Below, piece by piece: positions 9,547 to 18,009 of a stretch of 43,165 nt of DNA. The stretch covers positions 1 through 43,165 of the forward strand of contig JAJNNC010000023.1 of the NCBI GenBank assembly GCA_021730635.1. The letters run 5' to 3'. This DNA is from Catalimonadaceae bacterium JC749 (lineage in GTDB: Bacteria; Bacteroidota; Bacteroidia; Cytophagales; Cyclobacteriaceae). The notes under the pieces are model-generated. The model was not told the DNA's origin and made no database searches. It worked only from the letters and a program-made list of their open reading frames with translations. Every line of letters begins with the position of its first letter. Positions within the stretch are counted from its first letter, which is position 1. The position numbers and the translations under genes are program-made.

Positions 9547-9573
9547 TTGATGTAAAAATCAGAGATAAATTTG
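9547..9573 (+). promoter_or_regulatory. Bacteroidota-type promoter candidate
   Basis: TAAATTTG at 9566-9573 is an exact match to the Bacteroidota -7 box TAnnTTTG. A TTG at 9547-9549 lies 16 bases upstream, slightly closer than usual for the -33 box. The site is 66 bases upstream of the small lipoprotein ATG at 9639, leaving a plausible 5' leader. Confidence 0.4.
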
Positions 9574-9638
9574 TGATAACAATTCACATTACAACATTTA
9601 ATATTTATCTCCATACATCATTTAAAAAATTATAGGAA

Positions 9639-10163
9639 ATGAAAAATCTGCTTTTTTTACTAGGCCTCATCGCTGTACTGAGTAGCTGTAAGACAGACAG
9701 TACAGGCGAAACCCCAAGAACAGAAGTACCCGATGAAATTGTAGGCAGTTGGGAACATGGCTATATTGATTTTGAGTTCTGGGAAAACTACCAGGAAGGC
9801 TACTATGCAGGTCGCAATTCCATTCCCTCCAGAGAAGCCATGATCTTTAACAAGAACGGAGAGGCCAAGTTTTACAGGTATGAGTTTGCCTTTACCCTCT
9901 ATGAGGAGCTGATTGATTGCACAGGCACTGTGACTTTCAATGGTGACGGCACTTTTACTTTCTATCCCCAGCAAGGGCGGAAGCGCTTTAATGATTTCTC
10001 TCATGACAGCAACAGCGTAGACAGAGCGCTCACCAGTGAAGAACTGTCAGATCCTAAAATAGCCGGTAAGCGTGGATATACTTATATTAGTTCGTCTGAT
10101 CCTGAGGCCCTGGAAATTACAGTTCCCGGTTCAGCCCCCTACTACTGGTATAAAAAGTTTTAA
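9639..10163 (+). CDS. Hypothetical lipoprotein
   Basis: A 174-aa protein of unknown function. Residues 1-17 form a lipoprotein signal with lipobox LSSC, so it should be anchored through Cys17. The mature part starts with a Ser/Thr-rich linker, then IVGSWEHGYIDFEFW, and contains alternating beta-type segments (EAMIFNKNGEAKFYRYEF, GTVTFNGDGTFTFYP, ALEITVPGSAPYYWYKKF). This 'GSW ... F..nG.. F' pattern resembles lipocalin-like small lipoproteins of Bacteroidota, but I cannot name a family. It is monocistronic, with a promoter-like box upstream and an inverted repeat downstream. Confidence 0.75.
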   Translation: MKNLLFLLGLIAVLSSCKTDSTGETPRTEVPDEIVGSWEHGYIDFEFWENYQEGYYAGRNSIPSREAMIFNKNGEAKFYRYEFAFTLYEELIDCTGTVTFNGDGTFTFYPQQGRKRFNDFSHDSNSVDRALTSEELSDPKIAGKRGYTYISSSDPEALEITVPGSAPYYWYKKF

Positions 10164-10229
10164 TTATACTTACCAGGCTAGCTAACCGCTGCTCTCGGTA
10201 GAGGCACTGCACTAAAAAGCTTTTGCATG

Positions 10230-10264
10230 CATCTGAAGGCTCCGATGAGATATGTCTTCAGATG
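10230..10264 (-). terminator. Terminator-like hairpin between convergent genes
   Basis: CATCTGAAG (10230-10238) and CTTCAGATG (10256-10264) form a perfect 9-bp stem between the convergent ends of the lipoprotein gene and the nucleotidyltransferase gene. On the minus strand it is followed by GCATGCAAAAGCTTTTT, so it best fits termination of the minus-strand gene. Confidence 0.5.
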
Positions 10265-10287
10265 TCAAATTTCAGGAAAGCAAATGA

Positions 10288-11139
10288 TTAGGTTTTCAAA
10301 GTATTGATTTTGGCTTGTGTATAATGAGCGAATTCCTTTAGCAATCCGGGATCAATCTTGTCAGAAGAAAACGGACAACTGTATTCTTTGAGGGCTTCTG
10401 TGATCAGCGAATAATAACGCGCTGGAAGATTGTTTAGCCCCCACTGTCCCCCTTCTGCCTTAGATAGCATCACCTCGCACTCCAGGAAAGCAATCATCCG
10501 ACAGCTATTCAGCACCGCATACAGAGGGACAGGGCAGGGTTGATCCCCTGTTTTCTCAAGGATATGGTGGTAGCTCCAAATAAAATCCTGCACTATGGAA
10601 GCGATAAAATAGGGTCTGGGTACTTCCGCAAATACCTCCCGGATGGGTTTGCCATACACACACAGTCCCCGTTTTCTTACCATGGTAAAATGAGCGGCCA
10701 GATCCTCATCTACTGGCTCGTTGGTTTGGGGCACTCTTTGGGAGAGGATTTGTTCTGGTGTGCCCATATGAAATTCATAAGGGGTAGGATACCGGAAGCC
10801 TGTTCCGGCAAACCGGGACAGCACAATACTCATCTCCACTCCCTTAGCAGGGGCATCTTTACCATAAATACTAAGAAAAGCTTTTGCTAACGTTTTTCGT
10901 TCTAATGCTTCTAAAGGATCAGAGACAACTACCAGATAATCCAGATCACTCTGTTCAGCATGAAAGCAGCCCATAGCTGCAGAACCATGCACATATATCC
11001 CTATCAGCTTATTGGAAAGGGTTTTGGTTAAAATATTCAAATGCGCTTTCAATAATGGGACAACCCCTGACGGTAACTTTTCTGGATGGAACAGCATTCC
11101 ATGAATATTCTCCTCTTTCGCTGCGCTCTGGTTTTTCAT
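10288..11139 (-). CDS. AadA-like nucleotidyltransferase (aminoglycoside adenylyltransferase family)
   Basis: A 283-aa protein with an N-terminal nucleotidyltransferase domain. HGSAAMG (about residues 51-57) followed by SDLDYLVVV (Asp65 and Asp67) is the GS...(D/E)xD metal- and nucleotide-binding motif, and VEMSIVLSRF about 35 residues later matches the position of the catalytic Glu strand in ANT(3'')/ANT(9) enzymes. The C-terminal half is helical and fits the DUF4111 (AadA_C) domain. Characterised relatives transfer AMP to streptomycin or spectinomycin. Here the sequence looks like a diverged chromosomal homologue in ordinary surroundings, with no integron or transposon nearby, so an actual resistance role is unproven. 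The start at 11139 is ATG; a second Met at residue 15 is possible. Confidence 0.8.
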   Translation of the reverse strand: MKNQSAAKEENIHGMLFHPEKLPSGVVPLLKAHLNILTKTLSNKLIGIYVHGSAAMGCFHAEQSDLDYLVVVSDPLEALERKTLAKAFLSIYGKDAPAKGVEMSIVLSRFAGTGFRYPTPYEFHMGTPEQILSQRVPQTNEPVDEDLAAHFTMVRKRGLCVYGKPIREVFAEVPRPYFIASIVQDFIWSYHHILEKTGDQPCPVPLYAVLNSCRMIAFLECEVMLSKAEGGQWGLNNLPARYYSLITEALKEYSCPFSSDKIDPGLLKEFAHYTQAKINTLKT

Positions 11140-11255
11140 AAATAGAAATGTTATGCTTCCACTGCATTATCCAGTAAACATTCATTCCAATCGGTAGTTA
11201 TTTATTGAAGATACCATTTTTTTTGTTTAACTGATCTAAACATTTTTTAAGCGTT

Positions 11256-11747
11256 ATGAAAAAGATAAAATCATTTTTGCACACACAAAAAACAGTTTTA
11301 CTGGTCTGTATGTGCCTGATAGCCCTGGGCAGTTGCAATAAGAACGTGACCCAACAGGATGTGAAGAAAGAGGTAGAAGATGCCCAGGAAGCCACCAGTG
11401 AAGCTCAGGAAGAAACACAGGAGGCGATAGAAGCACGGGAGGAATTCACTATGGACCAAAAAAATGAGCAGATGGAGGAATTAGAGCAGAGAAGTGAAGA
11501 CATAGACGAAAGAATTGATGAATTGAAGAAAACAGCAAAAAAGTCATCAAACCAGGAAGCTGTATCTGATATCAACTCAGCCATAGAAGAACTTGAAGAT
11601 GAAAAACAAGAGGTGAATGAGAAATTGCAGGAAGTAGAATCTATTTCCGCTGAAGACTGGTCTGACACTTATGAAGAGATCAATGAGGCTGTTTCCAGGA
11701 TTGAGGGAGAAATAGAGAAAATCTCAGAAAGCTTGACTGATAATTAA
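11256..11747 (+). CDS. Acidic coiled-coil lipoprotein
   Basis: A 163-aa lipoprotein of unknown function. The signal ends at a lipobox ALGSC with Cys27. From about residue 35 to the end it is almost entirely charged and heptad-like, very rich in Glu (QEATSEAQEETQEAIEA, RSEDIDERIDELKK, ISAEDWSDTYEEINEAVSRI), predicting a long acidic coiled coil. There is no enzymatic motif. Such proteins in Bacteroidota are often envelope or spacer lipoproteins; I make no functional claim. It is transcribed alone, and its 3' end is 37 bases from the inverted-repeat element at 11785. Confidence 0.8.
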   Translation: MKKIKSFLHTQKTVLLVCMCLIALGSCNKNVTQQDVKKEVEDAQEATSEAQEETQEAIEAREEFTMDQKNEQMEELEQRSEDIDERIDELKKTAKKSSNQEAVSDINSAIEELEDEKQEVNEKLQEVESISAEDWSDTYEEINEAVSRIEGEIEKISESLTDN

Positions 11748-11784
11748 GCCGTTGATCGTTCATGATAAAGAAGGGTACCTTTCA

Positions 11785-11898
11785 TACCCTCTCCTGCTCA
11801 CCCTGTTCCGTAGGGAATGATAAGGGATGTTGCATAGATGCGAATAGGTGTTCAACGTCTCATATCCATCTATGGAACTTAGTGCGCAGGAAGGGGTA
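11785..11898 (+). repeat. MITE/REP-like element, copy 1
   Basis: A 114-base non-coding element with imperfect terminal inverted repeats. The left end is TACCCTCTCCTGCTCACC and continues GTTCCGTAG. The reverse complement of the right end reads TACCCCTTCCTGCGCAC and continues GTTCCATAG. A second copy lies at 31727-31834 in the opposite orientation, with about 80% identity by eye, including a shared internal TAGGTGTTCAAC block. It contains no open frame. The arms could fold into a long hairpin in RNA or DNA. Confidence 0.7.
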
Positions 11899-12020
11899 AA
11901 AGTGCCCTTTTTACTTTGTTATTATGTATACTAAGCATTGACTATTGAGCTGGAATAGTACGATAAGCCTTTCTTTGTCCAGTATTCTGATTGATATGAA
12001 ATAAAATCTAGGTCAACTAC

Positions 12021-14216
12021 TTATTGAACCTCATTCAACTGAAGTACCACACTGTTTCGTCCAACCCTTACATCCGGATTGAAACCAATGTTCATAAGAA
12101 AATCACCGGAATAAATTTTTTCCGGGTCCAGTGTGGATGGTGTCCCCGGATACAGGTTGATCTCCCGGACGCGGTATTGTTTGTCTGCATCCAATCCTTT
12201 TAGGCGAATGGGAGAATGACTTCCTACCCGGTACCGATTGTTAACCAGGTAATTAAAAATGACTCCGGAAGATTTGGCTTCGTCTACATACATGACAGAA
12301 GCCACATTGCTTTCGGTAGGGTTAGACAGGCGGAACTGGTCGCCATGCCAGATGATGTCTTTCACAGTATCATAATGGTCAATGGCCTGTTGGCAGAATT
12401 TCAGATCGTTTGGCGCGAGTTCATCTACCACGATATCGAAGCCCATTTTGCCCATCATCGCCACATCGGTACGAAACTTGATTGGTTGCTTGCCCCAGTC
12501 GGTTACATGGTTGGCAGAAGTAATGGCAGGATAAAAGTAGGAGTATTCCCACTGCATATAAATGCGCTCCAGAGGGTCAGTATTATCACTGGGCCAGAAT
12601 TCGGTGAAATATTGTAGGGCTGCATAATCTACCCGCCCCCCTCCGCCGGAGCAGAGCATCATGGGTACCTCCGGATATTTCTGACGGATCCTTTCCAATA
12701 CGCCATACAATCCCCGCACGTAGTCTATATACAGATGCGACTGCTGATCCAGATGAGCGGAGTAGGCATTGTAGATTACCGCATTACAATCCCACTTGAT
12801 ATAGGCCAGCTCCGGATTTTCAGTGAGCAGGTCATCCACTATGCCAAACACAAAATCCTGTACCTCCGGATTGGTCAGGTCCAGCACCAACTGATTCCGG
12901 AAGTAGTACTCCTCGCGCTCAGGTTGTTTGATGACCCAATCAGGATGGTTTTCATACAGTTCGCTCTTCGGGTTGACCATTTCTGGCTCAATCCAGATAC
13001 CGAACTTCACATTATGGGCTTCGGCTTCTTCCACCAGTACGGAGATGCCATTAGGCAGCTTTTCTCGGTTGGGTTCCCAGTCGCCCAGACCGGCCGTATC
13101 CCCATTACGGGGGTATTTGTTGGCAAACCATCCATCGTCCAGCAAAAACAGATCTACTCCCAGTTGTTTGGTATCGCTGAGCAATCCCTTGAGAATCTGC
13201 TCATTGAAATCAAAATACGTGGCTTCCCAGTTGTTGAGCAGGGTAAGGCGGTTACCCTCTCCGTTCAGGATCTTGTATTCTCGTGCCCAGTTGTGCAGGT
13301 TCCGGCTGGCCAGCCCTTTTCCCTGATTTGAGAACGTATACAAAAAAGCAGGGGTCTGGAACGCTTCTCCGGATGGTAAGGAGTAATCCGAAGCATAGTT
13401 ATTCATCCCGGCCATGATACGCAGGTTATCCAGCGGATCCAGTTCCAGGTCGATACGGAAGTTGCCGCTCCATTCCAGCGCTCCGTACAGTACCTGACCT
13501 TCGTCTTCCGTAGCGATCTTGTCCAGTGAAACCATAAAAACCGATGGCTGGAACAAATTAGCCCGGGTGCCCAGCTTGGTATCCAGTGTTTTAATCCCGT
13601 GTGTCAGACGGGTTTCTTCGGGCTGCATTTCCTGGGCCCAGTCGCCGTGGTATTGACGCAGCCAGTAGCTATCCGCCTTGAGGTAGAGATTTGCGGAGGC
13701 AAACTTATGTAGGGTAACGTTCGCCTCTTCTCCATGCCGGATCACACTCCACTGCTCCACCACATCATGCTGCTGGTAAGTCTTATAATACAGCGTGACC
13801 TCAAAATCATAGGCAGGATCTTTCAGTACCACACTGAGTTGTGATACGTTCTCATCTATCCTTTCCTGCTGATGGTTTACGTATTTCAGGTCCAGAGACT
13901 TATTTCCATCCGCATGGGTTACGCTGATGGCCGGCTCGAGCAGGTTGCGTGACCCGGAGGCCGTATACGCCGCATTCAGCATTTGGGTATAGTCCTCAGA
14001 CTGCCGGTACACGCCGGGTACCTGCCCATATTCTTCGGCTCTGGACAGCTTTTTTCCGAAATAGATGATGTTCAGATCCTGGTTTTCGGCAACCTGAAGG
14101 ACCAGCGCATGGTGTTGGGTTTCAATAGGAATGGTAGTCAGTTGGGAAAAGACCTGGTTTAAGGATAGAAAGCAGTAGACACCGGCAAGGATGATAGTTT
14201 TTGTTAGCTGAGTCAT
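12021..14216 (-). CDS. GH36 alpha-galactosidase
   Basis: A 731-aa retaining alpha-galactosidase of family GH36, expected to cleave terminal alpha-galactose from oligosaccharides. An N-terminal signal peptide (ending LNQVFSQ) predicts periplasmic location. The N-terminal beta-sandwich covers ~30-320. The barrel carries LGVDLFLLDDGWFA, GDWEPNREKLPNG, FGIWIEPEMVNP and YIKWDCNAVI with the nucleophile Asp476. LCSGGGGRVD and WPSDNTDPLERI, with acid/base Asp544, follow. The 68-residue gap between the two catalytic Asp residues fits characterised GH36 enzymes. It is the last gene of the minus-strand arm after the FG-GAP lipoprotein (70-base gap), so it is probably co-transcribed with susC and susD. 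Confidence 0.93.
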   Translation of the reverse strand: MTQLTKTIILAGVYCFLSLNQVFSQLTTIPIETQHHALVLQVAENQDLNIIYFGKKLSRAEEYGQVPGVYRQSEDYTQMLNAAYTASGSRNLLEPAISVTHADGNKSLDLKYVNHQQERIDENVSQLSVVLKDPAYDFEVTLYYKTYQQHDVVEQWSVIRHGEEANVTLHKFASANLYLKADSYWLRQYHGDWAQEMQPEETRLTHGIKTLDTKLGTRANLFQPSVFMVSLDKIATEDEGQVLYGALEWSGNFRIDLELDPLDNLRIMAGMNNYASDYSLPSGEAFQTPAFLYTFSNQGKGLASRNLHNWAREYKILNGEGNRLTLLNNWEATYFDFNEQILKGLLSDTKQLGVDLFLLDDGWFANKYPRNGDTAGLGDWEPNREKLPNGISVLVEEAEAHNVKFGIWIEPEMVNPKSELYENHPDWVIKQPEREEYYFRNQLVLDLTNPEVQDFVFGIVDDLLTENPELAYIKWDCNAVIYNAYSAHLDQQSHLYIDYVRGLYGVLERIRQKYPEVPMMLCSGGGGRVDYAALQYFTEFWPSDNTDPLERIYMQWEYSYFYPAITSANHVTDWGKQPIKFRTDVAMMGKMGFDIVVDELAPNDLKFCQQAIDHYDTVKDIIWHGDQFRLSNPTESNVASVMYVDEAKSSGVIFNYLVNNRYRVGSHSPIRLKGLDADKQYRVREINLYPGTPSTLDPEKIYSGDFLMNIGFNPDVRVGRNSVVLQLNEVQ

Positions 14217-14286
14217 GAGGTTTATCTATAAATGATGGATCTGGTGTAATGATATTTTAATTTCATGTAATAGTAATGGCTTACCT

Positions 14287-17200
14287 TCAATGCAGTTCAG
14301 ACAGCTGGCCCGGATGAAAGACTTCTTTCCTGCCAACAAAATCAAACAGATCAACCCGAACTTCTTTTCCGGTGAGTACCAGATTTCTTCCCGATTGCGA
14401 CAGATAAGAACTACCATAATAAAACTCCTGTAATTGCTGGGTGCTGTCTTCAAACACTATTGTTGCTTTCAGTATATTGTCAGGAAGGGAAACCAATGTT
14501 TCACTGTCTGGCGAGAATGATGTTGTATAGGCCTGTAGCGGTCCGGAATTGTTGGCAAACAGGTACACCCAATGCCCTTGGTGCTGCACGCTGGCAGCCC
14601 CTTTTGCGTTTCCCTGCACCGCCAAACCGCTGGAAACCGGCAGAATCGCTGTAAATCCACCTTTCCCGTCGCCCTTCAGGATGGTTCCTACCGAAGCATC
14701 GTAACGCCCGCTGATGGTTTCCGTGCCAAAATCATTCCCTGTCAGCAACAGGTCCAGCCAGCCATCCTGATCAAGGTCCTGCACCAGTATACCATACACT
14801 GGAGCCCACTGAGCCTGAAGGGGTAAAGCGTTAAGCTGGAAGCGTCCGTTTCCGGTATTCTCCAGATAGCAGGAGGCAAACTGAAAGGCTTTGGCCGTAT
14901 AGGCCCGGCTTTTGTCGGCTGGACTCAGGATTTCTGAAATACCCGCTTCGGCGTAGCTGACATAGTCGGTAAATTTCTTCTTCAGGGCCGGAACCTGACG
15001 GATAAGATCATCCCGCGTATGTATCGGATACTCCTGATGATTGATATAGACTGTGATGATGGGATCGATAAAGCCGTTCTGATCCAGGTCTGTGGCATAG
15101 ATGGTCATCGGTTCACGGCTGGATACCTTATACGTCGTATTCAGCCCCACATTACCCAGTACGTAGTCCAGATCACCGTCCTGATCAAAATCTCCACTGT
15201 TGATGCTGTTCCACCAACCAGACGTGTAGGTAAGTCCGGTCTGTCCCGATACATTTTCCAGCCGTCCCCGGGTATTCTTAAAAAACTGAATAGGCATAAA
15301 CTCTCCGACGATGATAAGATCGGTATCCGAATCATTATCAAAATCTGTCCAGAGGGCATCTTTCACCATACCGATTCTGCGCAGACCGGCAGCCAGCTCC
15401 TGGGTTTTATCGGTAAACGTCCCTTCATCGTTGACGAGCAGGTAACTGTCCGGCGGAAGCGGATACTTCAGTGGGATGGACCGACCGCCTACAAACAAAT
15501 CCAGATCACCATCCTGATCAAAGTCCGCTGCTTTCACACAGGAGGTGCTGGCCCGTAGCGTTGGCAGCACGTTTTGAGTGAGGGTAAAGTTTCCCTTTCC
15601 GTCATTACGATACAGTCGGTCCTGATAGTATTCCGAGTCGGCAAAGTGCTCGTTGCTGCCGCTGGCAATGTAAAGATCAAGATCATTGTCCCTATCGAAA
15701 TCAAACAATAATACTCCCTGATCTTCTTCGTACTTCTCTTGAGTGGTCAAGGCCTTCTTCCGGAAGGTACCATCCGGTTTTTGGTAGAAAAAAGCGCCGG
15801 AATGCTCGTAGGCTCCTCCTACGAAAAAGTCTTCCAACCCGTCCCCGTTTACGTCGCCTACGGCGATGCCTGGCCCCTGATCCGACAGCTTATGCGGGAG
15901 CAGGTATTGACGGCTGAAATCATTGTATTTCGGGTCCGTGTGTTGATAATCTATCCTGAGTTCTTCCGTCATCTCGGTCAACCAGAGTGCCTGACCGGAC
16001 GAGGCAGGCTTCTCCGTCGGGGAAATCGCCTCATCTGCACGAATCACAAGCTGCTGATCAGCCTGAGTGCCTTCGAGAGAGGATACTTTCCCGTCCGGCC
16101 ATTGCACTCGAATGCTGTCAACGTGGTCGCTCGTGCCCAGACCAAAGTGCAGCGTGTAGTCTACGGAAGACTGATACCCCCGGGTTAGGGATTGCTCCGC
16201 CGTTTGATGCATCCCCGGCAGATAGACCGATACTTTTGCCCCAATGCCCTGTGGGTTCAGCCTATCGCCGAGCAGACGAATGCTGAGATAATGGTTCTCA
16301 CTGATCAGGTTGCTTTGGTTTTCGTAGACGAATGCGGGCTCGTTGATGTTGTTCACCACCAGATCCAGATCTCCGTCCTGGTCCAGGTCTCCGTAAGCGG
16401 CACCGTTTGAGAGCGAAGGTTGATCCATGCCCCACGCAGCTGACACGTCCTCAAAATGCAATGTTCCCTCGTTCCTGAACATGAAGTTCGTAAGCTTGAT
16501 GGAAGGCATTTGCCGGGCTTTTTCCTGTAGGATATGGTCCAGGCTATCCACGGTGATGGTGCCACTCACGCTGGCGGTGTAGTTGATAAAATCAAGGTCG
16601 GTGATGTCGCGGAGATAGCCGTTGGAGATAAACAGATCTTTCCATCCATCATTATCGAAATCAGCCAGCAGTGGTGCCCAGCTCCAGTCGGTAGCGTGCA
16701 GATCCAGCAACTGCCCTATCTCGGCAAACCTGTACTGCTGATGACCAATCCGCCCCAGGTTCAGTTGCATCGTATTTCGCATATACTGCGGCATGTAACC
16801 CGTTTGCAGGGTGTACTCGAAGAGGTTATAGTTCATAGGACCGGACATTTTCTTCCGGTGGAAATTATCCCGGGGAAGCATATCCAGGGTGATGATGTCG
16901 CTGAGACCGTCGTTGTTAAAATCAGCAATATCGTGACCCATACTGAAATGGCTCACATGTCCGAAGAAAGCGTTAGACACTTCGTCAAATGTGCCATCTT
17001 GCTGGTTGAGGTACAGATAATCATTGGCCAGAAAATCGTTGGTCACATAAATATCATCCCAGCCATCCTCATTGATATCGCTGACGCCAACCCCCAGTCC
17101 CAGGCCGTCGTACAGGATACCGGCTTCGAAGGTTACATCGGTGAAGGTTGGATTCTGGCCGGGAACAGCGCCATTGTTGCGGTAGAGCCTGTCGTTTGCC

Positions 17201-17898
17201 GGGCCGCTTCCGTCACTGGCCAGCGGGCGTACCTCATTGGGGTTACGGATGGCGTTGGTATGATTGAGCAGGTACATGTCCAGGTCACCGTCGCGGTCAT
17301 AATCCAGGAAGGCGGCTTGGGTGGAGTAGCTGGTGTCGGCAATGCCGTAGGCCTCAGCCGCTTCGGTAAACGTAGGGATACCACCCGTGGTAACTCCGTT
17401 GTTGACGAGCAACAGGTTTTTACGTCGCTCCGCCGGATAGTTGCCCGACCGGCACACATAGATATCCAGCCATCCGTCGCCGTTGATATCCACCATGGTC
17501 ACGCCGGTAGACCAACCGGAAGACACAATACCGGCCGGTTCGCTGATGTCTTCAAATTGAAGGGCGTTGCCCTGACCGGTATTCAGATAGAGACGATTCT
17601 GAACCTGATTTCCGGTAAAGAAAATATCAGGTAGTGAATCATTGTTAAGATCTCCGATAGCCACTCCCCCGCCATTGTAGACATAAAAGAAATCCACCAT
17701 GTTGAAAGTATCATTCTCCTCCACGGCATTGATGAAATCCACGCCGGTTTCTTCGACCGGTAGCCGTTTTAATAAGGGCGGGCTTTTGGTAGAAACCGAA
17801 GCATCCTCCTGACCGGAGCAGCCTGCCATGGTCACTATCGTCATTAGTATGAGGCAAGCCCAAATGAATCGTATCGTAATCGACATATTTTCCTTCAT
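14287..17898 (-). CDS. FG-GAP/VCBS repeat lipoprotein with ASPIC/UnbV domain
   Basis: A 1203-aa surface or periplasmic lipoprotein. The start is an ATG at 17898 or 17886 (a TTG precedes). The signal ends MAGC, followed by SGQEDA. It carries about fourteen calcium-loop sequences of the DxNxDGxxD type, including DINGDGWLD, DYDRDGDLD, DFNNDGLSD, DFDNDGWKD, DVNGDGLED and DLDQDGWLD. They occur in two blocks on either side of an ASPIC/UnbV domain at ~540-612 (GIGAKVSVYL ... HFGLGTSD ... IRVQWPDG). This gives a predicted double beta-propeller. CRTAC1-like proteins of this type are frequent in Bacteroidota glycan loci beside SusC/SusD, where they probably bind the glycan or the transporter; the role is inferred. 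A 366-aa antisense open frame across it is a shadow. Confidence 0.88.
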   Translation of the reverse strand: MKENMSITIRFIWACLILMTIVTMAGCSGQEDASVSTKSPPLLKRLPVEETGVDFINAVEENDTFNMVDFFYVYNGGGVAIGDLNNDSLPDIFFTGNQVQNRLYLNTGQGNALQFEDISEPAGIVSSGWSTGVTMVDINGDGWLDIYVCRSGNYPAERRKNLLLVNNGVTTGGIPTFTEAAEAYGIADTSYSTQAAFLDYDRDGDLDMYLLNHTNAIRNPNEVRPLASDGSGPANDRLYRNNGAVPGQNPTFTDVTFEAGILYDGLGLGVGVSDINEDGWDDIYVTNDFLANDYLYLNQQDGTFDEVSNAFFGHVSHFSMGHDIADFNNDGLSDIITLDMLPRDNFHRKKMSGPMNYNLFEYTLQTGYMPQYMRNTMQLNLGRIGHQQYRFAEIGQLLDLHATDWSWAPLLADFDNDGWKDLFISNGYLRDITDLDFINYTASVSGTITVDSLDHILQEKARQMPSIKLTNFMFRNEGTLHFEDVSAAWGMDQPSLSNGAAYGDLDQDGDLDLVVNNINEPAFVYENQSNLISENHYLSIRLLGDRLNPQGIGAKVSVYLPGMHQTAEQSLTRGYQSSVDYTLHFGLGTSDHVDSIRVQWPDGKVSSLEGTQADQQLVIRADEAISPTEKPASSGQALWLTEMTEELRIDYQHTDPKYNDFSRQYLLPHKLSDQGPGIAVGDVNGDGLEDFFVGGAYEHSGAFFYQKPDGTFRKKALTTQEKYEEDQGVLLFDFDRDNDLDLYIASGSNEHFADSEYYQDRLYRNDGKGNFTLTQNVLPTLRASTSCVKAADFDQDGDLDLFVGGRSIPLKYPLPPDSYLLVNDEGTFTDKTQELAAGLRRIGMVKDALWTDFDNDSDTDLIIVGEFMPIQFFKNTRGRLENVSGQTGLTYTSGWWNSINSGDFDQDGDLDYVLGNVGLNTTYKVSSREPMTIYATDLDQNGFIDPIITVYINHQEYPIHTRDDLIRQVPALKKKFTDYVSYAEAGISEILSPADKSRAYTAKAFQFASCYLENTGNGRFQLNALPLQAQWAPVYGILVQDLDQDGWLDLLLTGNDFGTETISGRYDASVGTILKGDGKGGFTAILPVSSGLAVQGNAKGAASVQHQGHWVYLFANNSGPLQAYTTSFSPDSETLVSLPDNILKATIVFEDSTQQLQEFYYGSSYLSQSGRNLVLTGKEVRVDLFDFVGRKEVFHPGQLSELH

Positions 17899-18009
17899 CA
17901 AATTTCACAGACATCTGCCTTAAGGAAGTAAATATAAAGCTAGGCATGGTAAAGAATAAAACCTGCTTTTGGCAGGTTCTATTTTTATTAAACACCTAAT
18001 AATCCGGAA

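Noticed and set aside
16534-17634. A 366-aa plus-strand open frame across the FG-GAP lipoprotein gene
   Set aside because: It is an antisense shadow of a gene rich in repeated Asp/Gly codons; the minus-strand product has a clear lipobox and domain series, and the plus-strand translation has none.
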